The translations under genes and the position numbers were made by a program. A stretch of 64,000 nucleotides of DNA from Aquarana catesbeiana (taxonomy: Eukaryota; Chordata; Amphibia; Anura; Ranidae), in NCBI RefSeq assembly GCF_042186555.1, contig NC_133325.1:295712263-295776262 (forward strand), written 5' to 3'. Positions 45,058 through 54,781 of this stretch are shown here, piece after piece. The notes under the pieces were generated by a model. The model ran no database searches and had not been told where the DNA came from. It saw only the letters and a list, made by a program, of their open reading frames with translations. Each line of letters starts with the position of its first letter. Position 1 is the stretch's first letter.

Positions 45058-46109
45058 TTATAAATCCTTCTCACAAACCCCAGAAGAAAAACCCTCTAAA
45101 AAGGGTCTAAAACTCAAGTGGTCATTTAGGCCGGGGGGTGAGGTGGCAGCAAGGTCCATGATCCAACGGGCTTCTCGCTGTAGCAAGGCCTTGTTCCAAT
45201 CCCCGCCCCTTGGGCTAGGATGAACTCTGTCCAAAATTAAAAAATAAATGTTGGGAAAGATGCCATGATGCATATTCGCCACATGTCTACCCAATGGGAG
45301 CTCGGGATTCGCTTTCCTCATGGCAGTGATGTGCCGTGAGGCTCGCAAAGAGAATTTTTGTTTGGTCTTACCTACATAGAATTGATGACATTGGCAGACT
45401 AAAAGGTATATCACACCCTCAGTCTTACAGTTTGAAAAATGACATGGTCTATATGGATGCCCATTTGGGAGGGTCACGTTCTGTCGTGTATTCATAAATC
45501 TACATATGGAGCATCCTCCACATGTGAATGTTCCAAACCTCTTGCAGGGATCCCCACGCGATTCGCCCACAAATTCACTGCGGACCAAGTGGTCACGCAG
45601 GGAACTGGTACGTCGATAGGTGATCGCTGGTCATGCGGGTAAGTGTGGACGTAGGGTGGGGTCAGATTGTAGAAGGTGCCAATGTTTGTTGAAAATAGAT
45701 TTGACCGATTCGTGTTGGTTTGTATACCTCATAATAATCCTAGTAGTGGGGTCCATCGCAGCCTTTTTTTGAGGACCAAAGAGGAGTTCCCGTCGAGTAT
45801 ATCTGTTTGCGCATTTATACGCTTTTTTCAAAAGCGTGGAAGAGTAACCCCTCAAGCGAAGTCTGTCTCTGAGTGCGGCAGCTTCAATCAGATATGTCTG
45901 TTGATCAGAGCAATTCCGTCTCAGCCTCAAGTATTGGCTGCAGGGAATTGCTCGGATCAATGGTTGAGGGTGAGAGCTGGAGGCATGTAAGATGGTATTG
46001 CCAGCGGTGGGTTTCCGAAAGAGGCTGCTAGAGAGGGTCCCCTCAGAGTTCTTGCTGATGGTCGTATCCAAAAATGTAATACTGTGTGGACTGTGGGTCA
46101 CAGTGAACT
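45058..46109 (-). pseudogene. PLE C-terminal region with GIY-YIG endonuclease
   Basis: Coding runs from the TTAA element (46109) with KFTVTHSPHSITFLDTTI, through the RT connector (RGYSSTLLKKAYKCANRYTR). A frameshift near 45635 leads into 45588-45058. There a cysteine cluster (CGGCSICRF) precedes the GIY-YIG domain, GVIYLLVCQCHQFYVGKTKQ, with the IY and YVGKT signature, then an arginine/histidine helix and an REARWI motif carrying the conserved glutamate. This nuclease is thought to nick target DNA for PLE integration. Length and order are typical of canonical vertebrate PLEs. Confidence 0.85.
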
Positions 46110-46113
46110 TTAA

Positions 46114-47361
46114 CCACTTCAATACCAGGCACTTAGACACCTTCCCGCCCAGCCCAATTTTCACCTTTCAGCGCTGTTGCAATTTGAATGACAATTGCGC
46201 GGTCATGCTACACTGTACCCAAACAAATTTTTTATCATTTTGTTCCCACAAATAGAGCTTTCTTTTGGTGGTATTTGATCACCTCTGCGGTTTTTATTTT
46301 TTGCGCAACAAATAAAAAAAGACCGAAAATTTCGAAAAAAAACAAGTTTTTCTTTGTTTCTGTTAAATTTTTTTGTAAATAAGTACGCTTTCTCCTTCAA
46401 TAATGGGCACTGATACAGCGGCACAGATGGGCACTGATACGGCGGCACTGATGGGCACCGATGAGGTGGCACCAATGAGGTGGCACTGATGAGGTGGCAC
46501 TAACGGGCACTGATGATGGGCACTGATAGGCGGCACTGATGGGCACTGATAGGTGGCACTGATGGGCACTGATAGGTGGCACTGGTATGCGGCACTGATG
46601 GGCACTCATAGGTGGCACCGATGGGCACACATAGGCGGCACTGATGGGCACTCGTAGGTGGCATTGATTGGTATATATGGGTGGTACTGATGGGTACGTA
46701 TGTGTGGCACTGATGGGCACTGATAGGTGGGCACTGATGGGCACTGACAGGTGGCACTGATGGGCAATGACAGGTGGCACAGATGGGCAATGACAGGTGG
46801 CACTGATAGAGCATTGCTGGGCAGATCTGGGCATATCATGGACATAATAGTGCCAATCAGTGCCCATTTGTGGGCACTGATTGGCACAGATTGGGCACAT
46901 GTGGATGGCCATGGGGTACATAACTGGCCATCCACGTTGCCCCTTCCCTGGTGGTCCTAGTGGCATCCCTGGTAGTCCAGTGGGGTGATCTGAGGGGGGG
47001 CTGCGCTGATAAACAATCAGCGCAGACCCCCCCTGCCAGGAGAGCCGCCGATCGGCTCTCCTCTACTCGCGTCTGTCAAACGCGAGTGAGGAAGAGCTGA
47101 TCAACGGCTCTTCCTATTGACAGCGTGATCAGCCGTGATTGGACACGGCTGATCACGTGGTAAAGAGCCTCCGCCGGAGGCTTTTTACCAAGATCAGTGT
47201 AGCGGTGTGTCAGACTGACACACCGCTCCACCGATCGCCGCGATGCGCGCCCCCGGGGGCGCGCTGCGGCATGTTATCCTGCTGGACGTCATATGACGTC
47301 CAGTCAGGATAACACAACCACTTCCCGGACGTCAATCCGCTATAGGGCGGGCGGGAAGTGG
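46114..47361. mobile_element. TTAA (piggyBac-type) element inside PLE
   Basis: TTAA + CCACTTCAATACC at the left (TTAA 46110-46113) and GCGGGAAGTGG + TTAA at the right (47362-47365). Removing the element and one TTAA restores the PLE frame (NTFNL to KFTVTH), so the duplication is genuine. The interior contains a 'ggcactgatgggcactgata' minisatellite (46400-46830) and strong hairpins at 46995-47030 and 47080-47230. Same termini as the 1117-6716 element. Confidence 0.9.
46400..46830. repeat. Minisatellite, units of about 21 bp
   Basis: Variants of GGCACTGATGGGCACTGATA repeat about twenty times. The minus strand stays open as Cys/His/Pro/Ser repeats in several frames, which is an artefact of the repeat. 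Confidence 0.9.
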
Positions 47362-47365
47362 TTAA

Positions 47366-48750
47366 ATTAAAGGTGTTATGCTGCATCATTTCCATGCATT
47401 CGTTTAGTTGACTTTCGGAACCCTCCCACAACATCAAAATGTCGTCTATATAACGATACCATGCGGCTATATGTTGAGTATGCGATCTAAAGGCCTCGTA
47501 AGAGAGAAAAGACTGCTCCCATTCCCCCAGGTACAGGTTTGCGTAAGACGGGGCACAGGAGGTCCCCATCGCAACGCCCTGTACCTGGAGGAAATGGGAG
47601 CCATCGAATGAAAAGATGTTATGATGAAGGATAAACTCCAAGGCCATAATGACAAACTCACAGAGTTTTTTATCATCTCTGTGTGTTTGGGTGATGAAGT
47701 GTCTGACCACAGTCAGCCCCAAATGATGGGGAATCGAGCTATAAAGGGCCTCGACATCGATGGCTACCAGCAATGACTGTGATGAGACATGTAGACCTTC
47801 CAGGGATTGTAGTAGGTGGATAGTATCGCGCACATATGAAGGCAGGTTTTCGACGAATGGTTTTAGGTGGGAGTCTACAAAAAGGCTCAGGTGTTCCGTA
47901 ATAGCCCCATTCCCGGAGACTATAGGTCTACCTGGAGGAGTTAAACAGTTTTTATGAACTTTGGGTAGACAATAGAAAGTTGGAATTTTGGGAAACTTTA
48001 TTCGTAGAAATTCCCAGATGTCCTGATTGATGATGCCCTGTGAGAAGGCACCGTCAATTAGGGCATAAAATTGAATCTCAAATTTGGCAATACTGGCCCT
48101 GGAAATGGGTCTGTACCAGTCCCGGTTGGACAAAACTTTGTGGCACATGGTTTTATATTGCTCGTTCGACATGATCACAATGTTGCCACCCTTATCAGAG
48201 GGCTTAATGACAAGGGAATGGCATTTTTTAAGGTTGTTTAAGGCAAGCAATTCAGAAGGGGATACATTACCGGTCTTTTTGTGTATTTTAAGTTTTTTGA
48301 TTTCAGACGTGACCGTAGTAACGAAGGATAACAAATTGGGGTTGGATCCAAGGGGAGGGAATTTATCCGATTTGTTCTTCAACTTCTTGTTAACATAAGA
48401 TGGAGTGGTTGGTTCAATGAGTTTATCAAGAAGGAGGGAGTCTAGATCAATTGAATCAATAAGGTCAGAAGAGTCCTCATCCTCCAATAGCGACAAAAGG
48501 ACATCTAAGTCCTTGTCATGTTGTTCATTGGCAGTTTCGGGTTTAGTTTTGGTCTTAGAGTACATGCTCTTCAACAGCTTGCGGGCGAACAGGTTTAGGT
48601 CTTTAATAGCCTCAAAGGTATCAAGATTGGAGTTGGGACAGAAGCTCAGACCCTTTGACAGGAGGGATTTCTCTTCATCTGATAAAATGTAATTAGATAA
48701 GTTGATGATATTTCTATCATCAACATTGACGGTATTTAATTGTATACTTT
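47366..48750 (-). pseudogene. PLE reverse transcriptase
   Basis: The frame is open from about 48745 (SDEEKSLLSKGLSFCPNSN, a conserved motif at the start of PLE RT) through VIKPSDKGGNIVIM, FYCLPKVHKNCLTPPGRPIV, LVAIDVEALYSSIPHH (palm motif A), VQGVAMGTSCAPSYANLYLG (motif B) and WYRYIDDILMLW (motif C with the catalytic aspartates), to the TTAA element at 47365. All RT catalytic residues are visible. No ATG starts at the motif; reading enters from the frame after the stop of the upstream ORF, by frameshift or a separate start. Confidence 0.85.
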
Positions 48751-49740
48751 TTAAGTTTTTAATTTGGGAGTCGTGTCCTGAGGAAAAAATCGGCTTTGGC
48801 CCACCTCCATCTTAGATGCTGAGCTCACACTCGGTTGCGAAAGCTGAGCAGCCATAAGTGAAGAGGAAGCAGAGTTACCACCAGAGATGTCTGTAGGGGG
48901 ATAGGGACCCTCACCGCGTGCACCATGGTTGCCCGACATATGTGAGGTGGATGGGGCAATGGGAGTGGGGTGTTCGGAAATGTGTTTCTTGTGTGCATTC
49001 CCATCTTCTCCGGATAGAGGACGTTTGGGTTTGTTATGCCTGTTTCTATTACGATTACGAGAGGAGGAGGAAACAGAAACGGAGGAATTAATAGATGAGT
49101 CTGAGCCTCTTTCCATGATGGATTTAGTTAGACCTTTATTTTTAGGATTTGAAGTGTGGTTGTTTTGGGTCCACTTGTATGCTTTCCTTTCCTGGAAGGA
49201 CAATTTGTCGCGCCAGAACTTTTTATCTTTTTTTCTGAGAGTTTCAGTAGTAATTTGGTCCAGGTGGATTTTAATTCTTTCCTCATGTTCCTTTAATGAG
49301 GGAAGACTTTTAAAGGTTTGTAGTTTTGAATATATATTGTCAATCTCTTTGTCAAGGGCTAGGCTACGAATCTTATATTCCTCTATGAGCATCCTCATCA
49401 TCCTTCGTGTGCACGCCTGCAAATTATCCTCCCACTGTTTCTTAAAATCAGGGCTGATGTTATCAATCAGAGGGAAAATTTGAATGCGCAATCCATAAGG
49501 ATTGATATCCTCTCTGATATACCTTTCAAAATTGTCAATATGCCAAAAGAAGGCTGCTTTTTTCTCCACATATTTACTTAATTGATTGCAGAGGGAGGAC
49601 ATTTCCGATTGGACTGCCTCCCCTTCCTCATGGTTTTTAGAAAAGTCTGCCATAAGAGCAGCCCAACTAGAACCTTGAAACATGCTGAAATTGTCTCTCC
49701 AAGTTATAAGAGCAAAAAAACAAAATACAGAAATACTCAC
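48751..49740 (-). CDS. PLE N-terminal ORF, helical, unassigned
   Basis: 329 residues, uninterrupted, ending at TAA overlapping the RT frame by a few bases in another phase. The N-terminal half is rich in charged helical sequence (EEYKIRSLALDKEIDNIYSK; likely coiled coil). The C-terminal half is a serine/asparagine/arginine-rich low-complexity tail (SSSSRNRNRNRHNKPKRPLS). PLE proteins commonly have such a poorly conserved N-terminal region before the RT. Whether it was a separate ORF1 or the N-terminus of a single RT protein cannot be decided from one copy. The likely internal start is MADFSKN at about 49653. Confidence 0.6.
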   Translation of the reverse strand: MSISVFCFFALITWRDNFSMFQGSSWAALMADFSKNHEEGEAVQSEMSSLCNQLSKYVEKKAAFFWHIDNFERYIREDINPYGLRIQIFPLIDNISPDFKKQWEDNLQACTRRMMRMLIEEYKIRSLALDKEIDNIYSKLQTFKSLPSLKEHEERIKIHLDQITTETLRKKDKKFWRDKLSFQERKAYKWTQNNHTSNPKNKGLTKSIMERGSDSSINSSVSVSSSSRNRNRNRHNKPKRPLSGEDGNAHKKHISEHPTPIAPSTSHMSGNHGARGEGPYPPTDISGGNSASSSLMAAQLSQPSVSSASKMEVGQSRFFPQDTTPKLKT

Positions 49741-49936
49741 ACGGACAGAGTTAGGTTCCTAGATGCAATAGAGAAAACAACATGTAAAACACAAAACACA
49801 TGAATTATACAAATAATACTATATTTTTGGAAAAGGAGGATTGTGACAGAAGTGGATGGAAAGGAGGGGTATGGGTATTTGCTACCCTAAATCTAAATTT
49901 GAAGAGGGGGGTACTATCCAATTATGTCACAAGAGT

Positions 49937-50285
49937 GTCATAATGCACAGAATGATGTTAGATGCAGGAAAAATATGTACAATGCATTCGTTTTCTAATT
50001 ACACTATTTCATATTTTGTTATGTAGTGTAAAATCCTCCTACAATTTGCCCTTGATGAAGGGACTCCTTTAGCAGTCCCGAAACGCGTAGGCTCAGGTGG
50101 AAGACTACATGAATACACATTTGGTTCGCTCATCAGTATATTCCTGATTTTATTGTTAAAATTATTATTCTATGTGACTGTAGTAGATTTTTTGTATATT
50201 TTTGTATATTTGTACCAATAAAATTGCTTTTATTTACTCCGTTGCCTTTAAAGTCCCACCATTTCCTGAGGGGTTATTTCTTTTT
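49937..50285. repeat. PLE inverted arm, 5' side
   Basis: Inverted copy of 43594-43950. It follows the 39-bp direct repeat at 49898-49936 and ends at the 13-bp target duplication. Confidence 0.9.
50048..50092 (+). ncRNA. Hammerhead-like ribozyme motif in PLE 5' arm
   Basis: GCC (50048-50050), CTTGATGA, stem II GGGACT (50060-50065) with AGTCCC (50074-50079), GAAA (50080-50083), CGCGTA, GGC (50090-50092). Identical to the motif at 43797-43841 in inverted orientation. The box differs from CUGANGA by one position. Antisense to the PLE coding strand. Confidence 0.65.
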
Positions 50286-50298
50286 CGCATTAGCTATG

Positions 50299-50921
50299 TC
50301 AGCCATTAAAATTTGGCTCAATCATTACAGCAGTTAGAGCAAACCTTAAGCTGAGGTGCACATAAAATGTGTCTGTGTGCAACAACATTACCAGACACTT
50401 AGAATAAGTGTTCTTGCACCACCCAGTGGATGTGTGGATCAACAAACAACGTCAACAAAGTCAGAGTCCTCATATGTAGTTTCTGTGGAGAGAAAAACTT
50501 CCAGGGGAGGGAAAGAGAGAACAGCACAATGATTAGGTATAAATCATTACAGTCATTGGGCAACTGGGCCCATCGAACAACAAATTAACACCCCCAAACT
50601 CGCAGGGGGATAAGTCCACGCAGGACCATCTTGTGGGGGCTCAATAGTACCTGTGTGGCTAATAATCAGTATGTGCCACAATAAACTGAGCGCTGAAAAA
50701 ACAAACCAAAAAATAACTTTTTCTTGTGTTGTAGGGATGTCAGACTGCATGGGTCATCCCCGCTGGTTTTCTAGGATTCAGCAAAAGCACCTGTACAGTA
50801 TTTGTGATAGACTTTGGTCTTCCCAGTGTCCCTAGGGTGGTTGCTGAGCCAAATCCCTTTCCTCCCTATCAAGCCAGTGCATAGCAATAGTGGGATTGTC
50901 AAAGAAGTGTGAGTTGCCGTT
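50299..50921. other. 5' portion of the L1, no domain recognised
   Basis: It lies between the PLE target duplication and the L1 target duplication and therefore belongs to the L1 by position. The short minus-strand frames have no recognisable ORF1 motif; it is probably 5' UTR. Confidence 0.5.
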
Positions 50922-51598
50922 CCACTGCCATCTTTATGATCTCTGCGTACCATGACCTTCTGGGCCATGCTGGTGCTACCAGAATTACCGGCTTTCTTTC
51001 CAGCTTGATCCTGCAAAGAAGTTGAGGCAGCAACTGAATCGGGGGAAAAGCATAGATCAGTGAAAACTGATCCCACGGGGTTACCAGCGCATCTGTTCCA
51101 TAAGCGAGTGGATCCCTTGTTCTGGACACAAAGTTGACTAACTTCACGTTGAATCTGGACACTAGAAGATCTATGTCCGGAGTCCCCCATCTTTGGCAAA
51201 CAGCCCGAAAAACATTAGGGGGAAAAAAACATTCCCCCGGGAATAACTGCTGGCGACTTAGATAGTCTGCCTGCCAATTTTCTTCTATGAAAACTGCGGA
51301 CAGGCATGGGACATTCCTTTCTGCCCAAGTTAGAATATGGTTCATCTCTCTCTGACCTGAGAGACTCTTGGTGCCCCTTTGGTGATTGATATATGCCACA
51401 GCCGTGGCGTTGTCAGATTGGATCCTGACAGGACAACTCTTTAACCTGGAAGTCCAGGGTTTCAGAGCCAGACACACTGCCCGAATCTCTAGGATGTTAA
51501 TGGGCAGGGCTCTTTTGAGTTTTGACCACTGTCCCTGGACAATCGTCTTTTTTAGTACTGCTCCCCAGCCTGAGAGGCTGGCATCTGTCGTTACTACT
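50922..51598 (-). pseudogene. DIRS RNase H domain
   Basis: From 51598 the frame reads VVTTDASLSGWGAVLKK (first RNase H aspartate), INILEIRAVCLALKPW (glutamate), RIQSDNATAVAYINHQRGTK (aspartate) and IEENWQADYLSRQQ (final aspartate). It then continues through WGTPDIDLLVSRFN to WYAEIIKMAV, where the L1 sits. All four acidic RNase H residues are visible. The domain removes the RNA template in DIRS reverse transcription. The link to the RT lies across the TIR element at 51599-52298. Confidence 0.85.
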
Positions 51599-52298
51599 GT
51601 ATATACTCGTGTATAAGTCGAATTTTTCAGCCCCTTTTTTGGGGCTGAAAGTGCCCCCCTCGACTTATACACGAGTCACCGCCATCTGCCTACATGGTCA
51701 GCGTGTCATGCAGGCAGACGGCGGTCAGCGTGTGCTACATAGCACTCGGCAGCGGCTCTCACTGTTCAAAAGCCGCGCCGCCTCGTCTGTGATAGGCAGT
51801 CAGTGTACAGCCTATCACGGACATTCTCTCATCCTCGTCCGTGGTATGAGGATGAGAGAATGTCCGTGATAGGCTGACCGCTGACTGCTGGGAAATGGAG
51901 TTTTCTGCCTATCATGGACGACGAGGAGACGCGGCTTTTGAACAGTGAATGGCCGCCGAATACTACACGCTGATCGGTGCAGAGTGGCGCACGGAGGCAT
52001 GCACAGGACACAGGTAGGATGCACACACACATGCACACAGACACATGCACATACATATACATATACACATGACACATACACAGGACACAGGTACATATAC
52101 ACATGCACATATACACAGGTACATATACACATGAGACATGCACATATACACAGGACACAGGTACATGAGACACATGCACAGGACACAGGGAGGTATGCAG
52201 CTGCAGATGGGCATTGTAATAAGTTTTTTCCCATTTTTTTGTGGTAAATTAGGGCCTCGACTTATACTCGGAAACGACTTATACTCGAGTATATATGG
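51599..52298. mobile_element. 700-bp TIR element with 4-bp TACT duplication
   Basis: The termini GTATATACTCGTGTATAAGTCG and (inverted) CGACTTATACTCGAGTATATATGG are flanked by TACT (51595-51598, 52299-52302). Removing it and one TACT joins the DIRS RT end (IIWKV) to VTTDAS of the RNase H. The interior is non-coding with a (CA)n-like array (52018-52200) and an inverted pair around 51820-51860. The superfamily is not assigned. Confidence 0.8.
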
Positions 52299-53500
52299 TA
52301 CTTTCCAAATAATTGGTCTGAAGGATTTCCCTTTCAGCAGATTCTGGCTTCGTAACCACTAACTGAGGCTTTGGGACACTCTTGGGGACAGCCGCATTGG
52401 CAAGTCCAAAGCTTGGATCATCTTGTTCCAAGCAGAGAGGATACTGTTTTGCAACAGTCTTGAATGGAACTGGGCATAGGGAACTGCTTCGAATGAAGCT
52501 ACCATCTTTCCTAACAACCTCATGCAAAGGCGAATTGAAGCATTTGCTTTTGACCTGACCAATCCCTCCTATTACAAACTTTCTATGGATGATTCTACCC
52601 GCTAATTGAATAACCTTGCGTCCTTAACTAGTGGCATTATTCTGTAATCATGCAAAGGCGAATTAAAGGATTTGCTTTTGACCTGACCATCCGTACCAGC
52701 TCTTGTATGGAGCTGATCTTTGCTGAAGGCAAGAGCACCCTTTTCTGGGCTGTATCTATTATCAAGCCTAAATAATCCAGCCTTCTTACTGGTTTTAAGG
52801 AAGACTTCTCTACGTTGAGGATCCAACCAAGACTTTCCAGGTAACTGGTTGTAATGCGTACGCTTTGCTTTAAGCGAGTCACTGACTGGTCTTTTAACAA
52901 TAGATCATCTAGGTACGCAAACATTGTTATGCCCTGCGCCCTTAACCTGGCTAGAGGTAGGGCCAGTATTTTTGTGAATACCCGTGGTGCTGTGGCTAGC
53001 CCGAAAGGTATGGCCACAAACTGAAAGTGCTGTTCTACTTCGAATCGCAGAAACCTTTGGTGAGCGGGAAATATAGGGACATGCAGATATGCATCCCTGA
53101 TGTCGATGTACGTCAGAAGTTCTCCCCCTTGTAGGATTGAAACCACTGACCTGATCGATTTTCAGGAACCGATTTAGATTTTTTAGATGCAGAATGGGTC
53201 TGACATCTCCATTCGGTTTTGTTACCGTAAACAGGTTTGAATAGAATCCCAAACCTTGTTCTTCTGTGGGGATCTGTGGGGATCTGTATGTTTACCCCTT
53301 GAGTCAATAATCGGTCTAATGCTTGAAACAGGGATTGTCTTTTCCCTGGATCCTTGGGAACGTTTGATCTCAGAAAATGAGATAGTGGAAACTCCCGAAA
53401 CTCTAGTTTGTATCCTAGAGTCACTGTGGAGAGAGCCCATCTGTCCTGAGTTTCCCTTTGCCAGACTTCTGCGAAATGCAGAAGTCTTCCCCCCACCTGG
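52299..53500 (-). pseudogene. DIRS reverse transcriptase
   Basis: From 53500: GGRLLHFAEVWQRETQDRWA and LGYKLEFREFPLSHF (DIRS RT start), a frameshifted middle, ELLTYIDIRDAYLHVPIF (motif A), FQFVAIPFGLATAPRVFTKI (motif B) and ITMFAYLDDLLLKDQSV (motif C, two aspartates), then LDYLGLIIDT. A 41-bp segment is repeated at 52521-52561 and 52649-52689, which breaks the frame near 52640 before the PYAQFHSRLLQ stretch. The catalytic residues are retained. Confidence 0.85.
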
Positions 53501-54781
53501 TTGAGGGGAGACGCCTCTTCATGAAGAGGCCTTAGTATTCTGTTTTGCAGTTTTGCTGCTCCAGGTCTTCCTTTGATTTTTCTCTGGAATCCTATGGTCT
53601 AAGCTGTCGCCACTGCCTAGAGGCGGATGCGCTTGACGCAGGAGTGAAAGTCCGTTTAAATGAAGGGCGTTCATACTTTCTTTTGACTGGCAAAAGAGTA
53701 CTCTTTCCACTGGAAATTGTCTGGATGTATTTATCCAAATCATCGCCAAATAGTCGCTCCCCATGAAATGGGAAACTAGACAGAAGCTGTTTGCAGGGTA
53801 CTTCGGCAGACCAACCCTTTAGCCAAAGGGTCCTACGCATGTGTACTAGCACAAGCTCAAGGCGAGATGCCTGGTGAATAGAATCCTTCATAGCATCTAT
53901 GGCAAAACATAATGCTTTTGGTAACTCGGCCAACTCACGGGCCTGTTGTGCAGGGAGCTCCTTAAGAGCCTCTGTGAACTGGTCCTTTAAGGACTGACAG
54001 ATGCCTATAGCTGCAATTGCAGGCTGAGCAACAGTACCTGCTAAAGAAAAGGAGGATTTTAACAGGAATTACAACTTTTTATCTGTTGGATCCTTTAGCA
54101 TTTGCGCATTGTCCACTGGACAAGTCAAACTTTTATTAAAACTGGAAATTGCAGCATCCACTGCTGGAACTTTCCATCTTTTTGTGAATTTTTCCTCCAT
54201 GGGATAGAGAACTGAGAATCTCTTTGGAGGGAGAAAATGCTTATCCGGATGATTTCATTCGGTAGAAATAAATATCTCTAGTAATGCGTGGACAGGAGCA
54301 GGGGGTTTTTTACAGCAGTATTATCAGTTTTTTTTATGCATGGTTAACATAACATGTAACCCCCAGCCTCTGTTTCCCCCTTGGGGGGAGAGGAGAACCC
54401 CCTCCAGCTGCTGAGACACACGCTGTTGTAAGCACTTTAAACAGGGTATATACATTTTTACTCCCTCTAGAGGAGTTTTTTAAAAGCATTTCAATATAAT
54501 TGAAAGAAAAGTCATAGGTGGACTTTGCAGTTCCTATGCTTTCCTCTTACCTTTTCCTCGCTGCAGGATACTGCTGTAAACAGACAGATCCAAACTTCAC
54601 CCATCACAGCGGGCAGCGTGGTTAAACCTTCAAAGACTGGGACCCTTTAATAGGGGTTCCACTCCTTTGGACCTTGTATAGCACCTCTCAGGACAACTTT
54701 AGGTAATGTAGCAAGACCAAAAAGAGTCCTGGTTCCTAGGGTCCAGCCCTCAAAAAAGAGCATTACAGGCAAAACATCATT
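53501..54781 (-). pseudogene. DIRS gag-like ORF, decayed
   Basis: Recognisable at 53933-53592 as AELPKALCFAIDAMKDSIHQ, SFPFHGERLFGDDLDKYIQT and a lysine/arginine-rich tail, a layout typical of the C-terminal half of DIRS gag-like proteins. The N-terminal half (to 54781) is fragmented by stops. It directly precedes the RT, as in other DIRS elements. Confidence 0.7.

Larger units (their letters stand above)
43541..50285 (-). mobile_element. Penelope-like element, nearly complete
   Basis: It is flanked by a 13-bp duplication CGCAATAGCTATG / CGCATTAGCTATG (43528-43540, 50286-50298, one mismatch) in the L1 ORF2. Terminal arms of about 350 bp (43594-43950 and 49937-50280) are inverted relative to each other, each with a hammerhead motif. 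A 39-bp sequence beginning TTTGAAGAGGGGGGTAC occurs directly repeated at 43541-43579 and 49898-49936. The body encodes an N-terminal ORF, RT and GIY-YIG endonuclease on the minus strand. It is split by a TTAA element at 46114-47361. Confidence 0.85.
38819..50921 (-). mobile_element. L1-clade LINE inserted in DIRS, containing PLE and MITE
   Basis: The minus-strand LINE ends in a T run at 38816-38832 (poly-A of the sense strand). It is flanked by the 14-bp duplication CCACTGCCATCTTT (38805-38818, 50922-50935). About 4.6 kb remain after subtracting the PLE and the TTAA element. ORF2 is recognisable throughout (43540 to about 39167). The 620 bp upstream of the PLE (50299-50921) show no domain and may be 5' UTR or a decayed ORF1 tail. 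The ORF is broken by several frameshifts. Confidence 0.85.

Noticed and set aside
46397..46966. 189-residue Cys/His/Pro/Ser frame on the minus strand
   Set aside because: It lies on the minisatellite inside the TTAA element.
51815..52234. Cys/Val/Tyr-rich frames
   Set aside because: They arise from the CA-rich array within the TIR element at 51599-52298.
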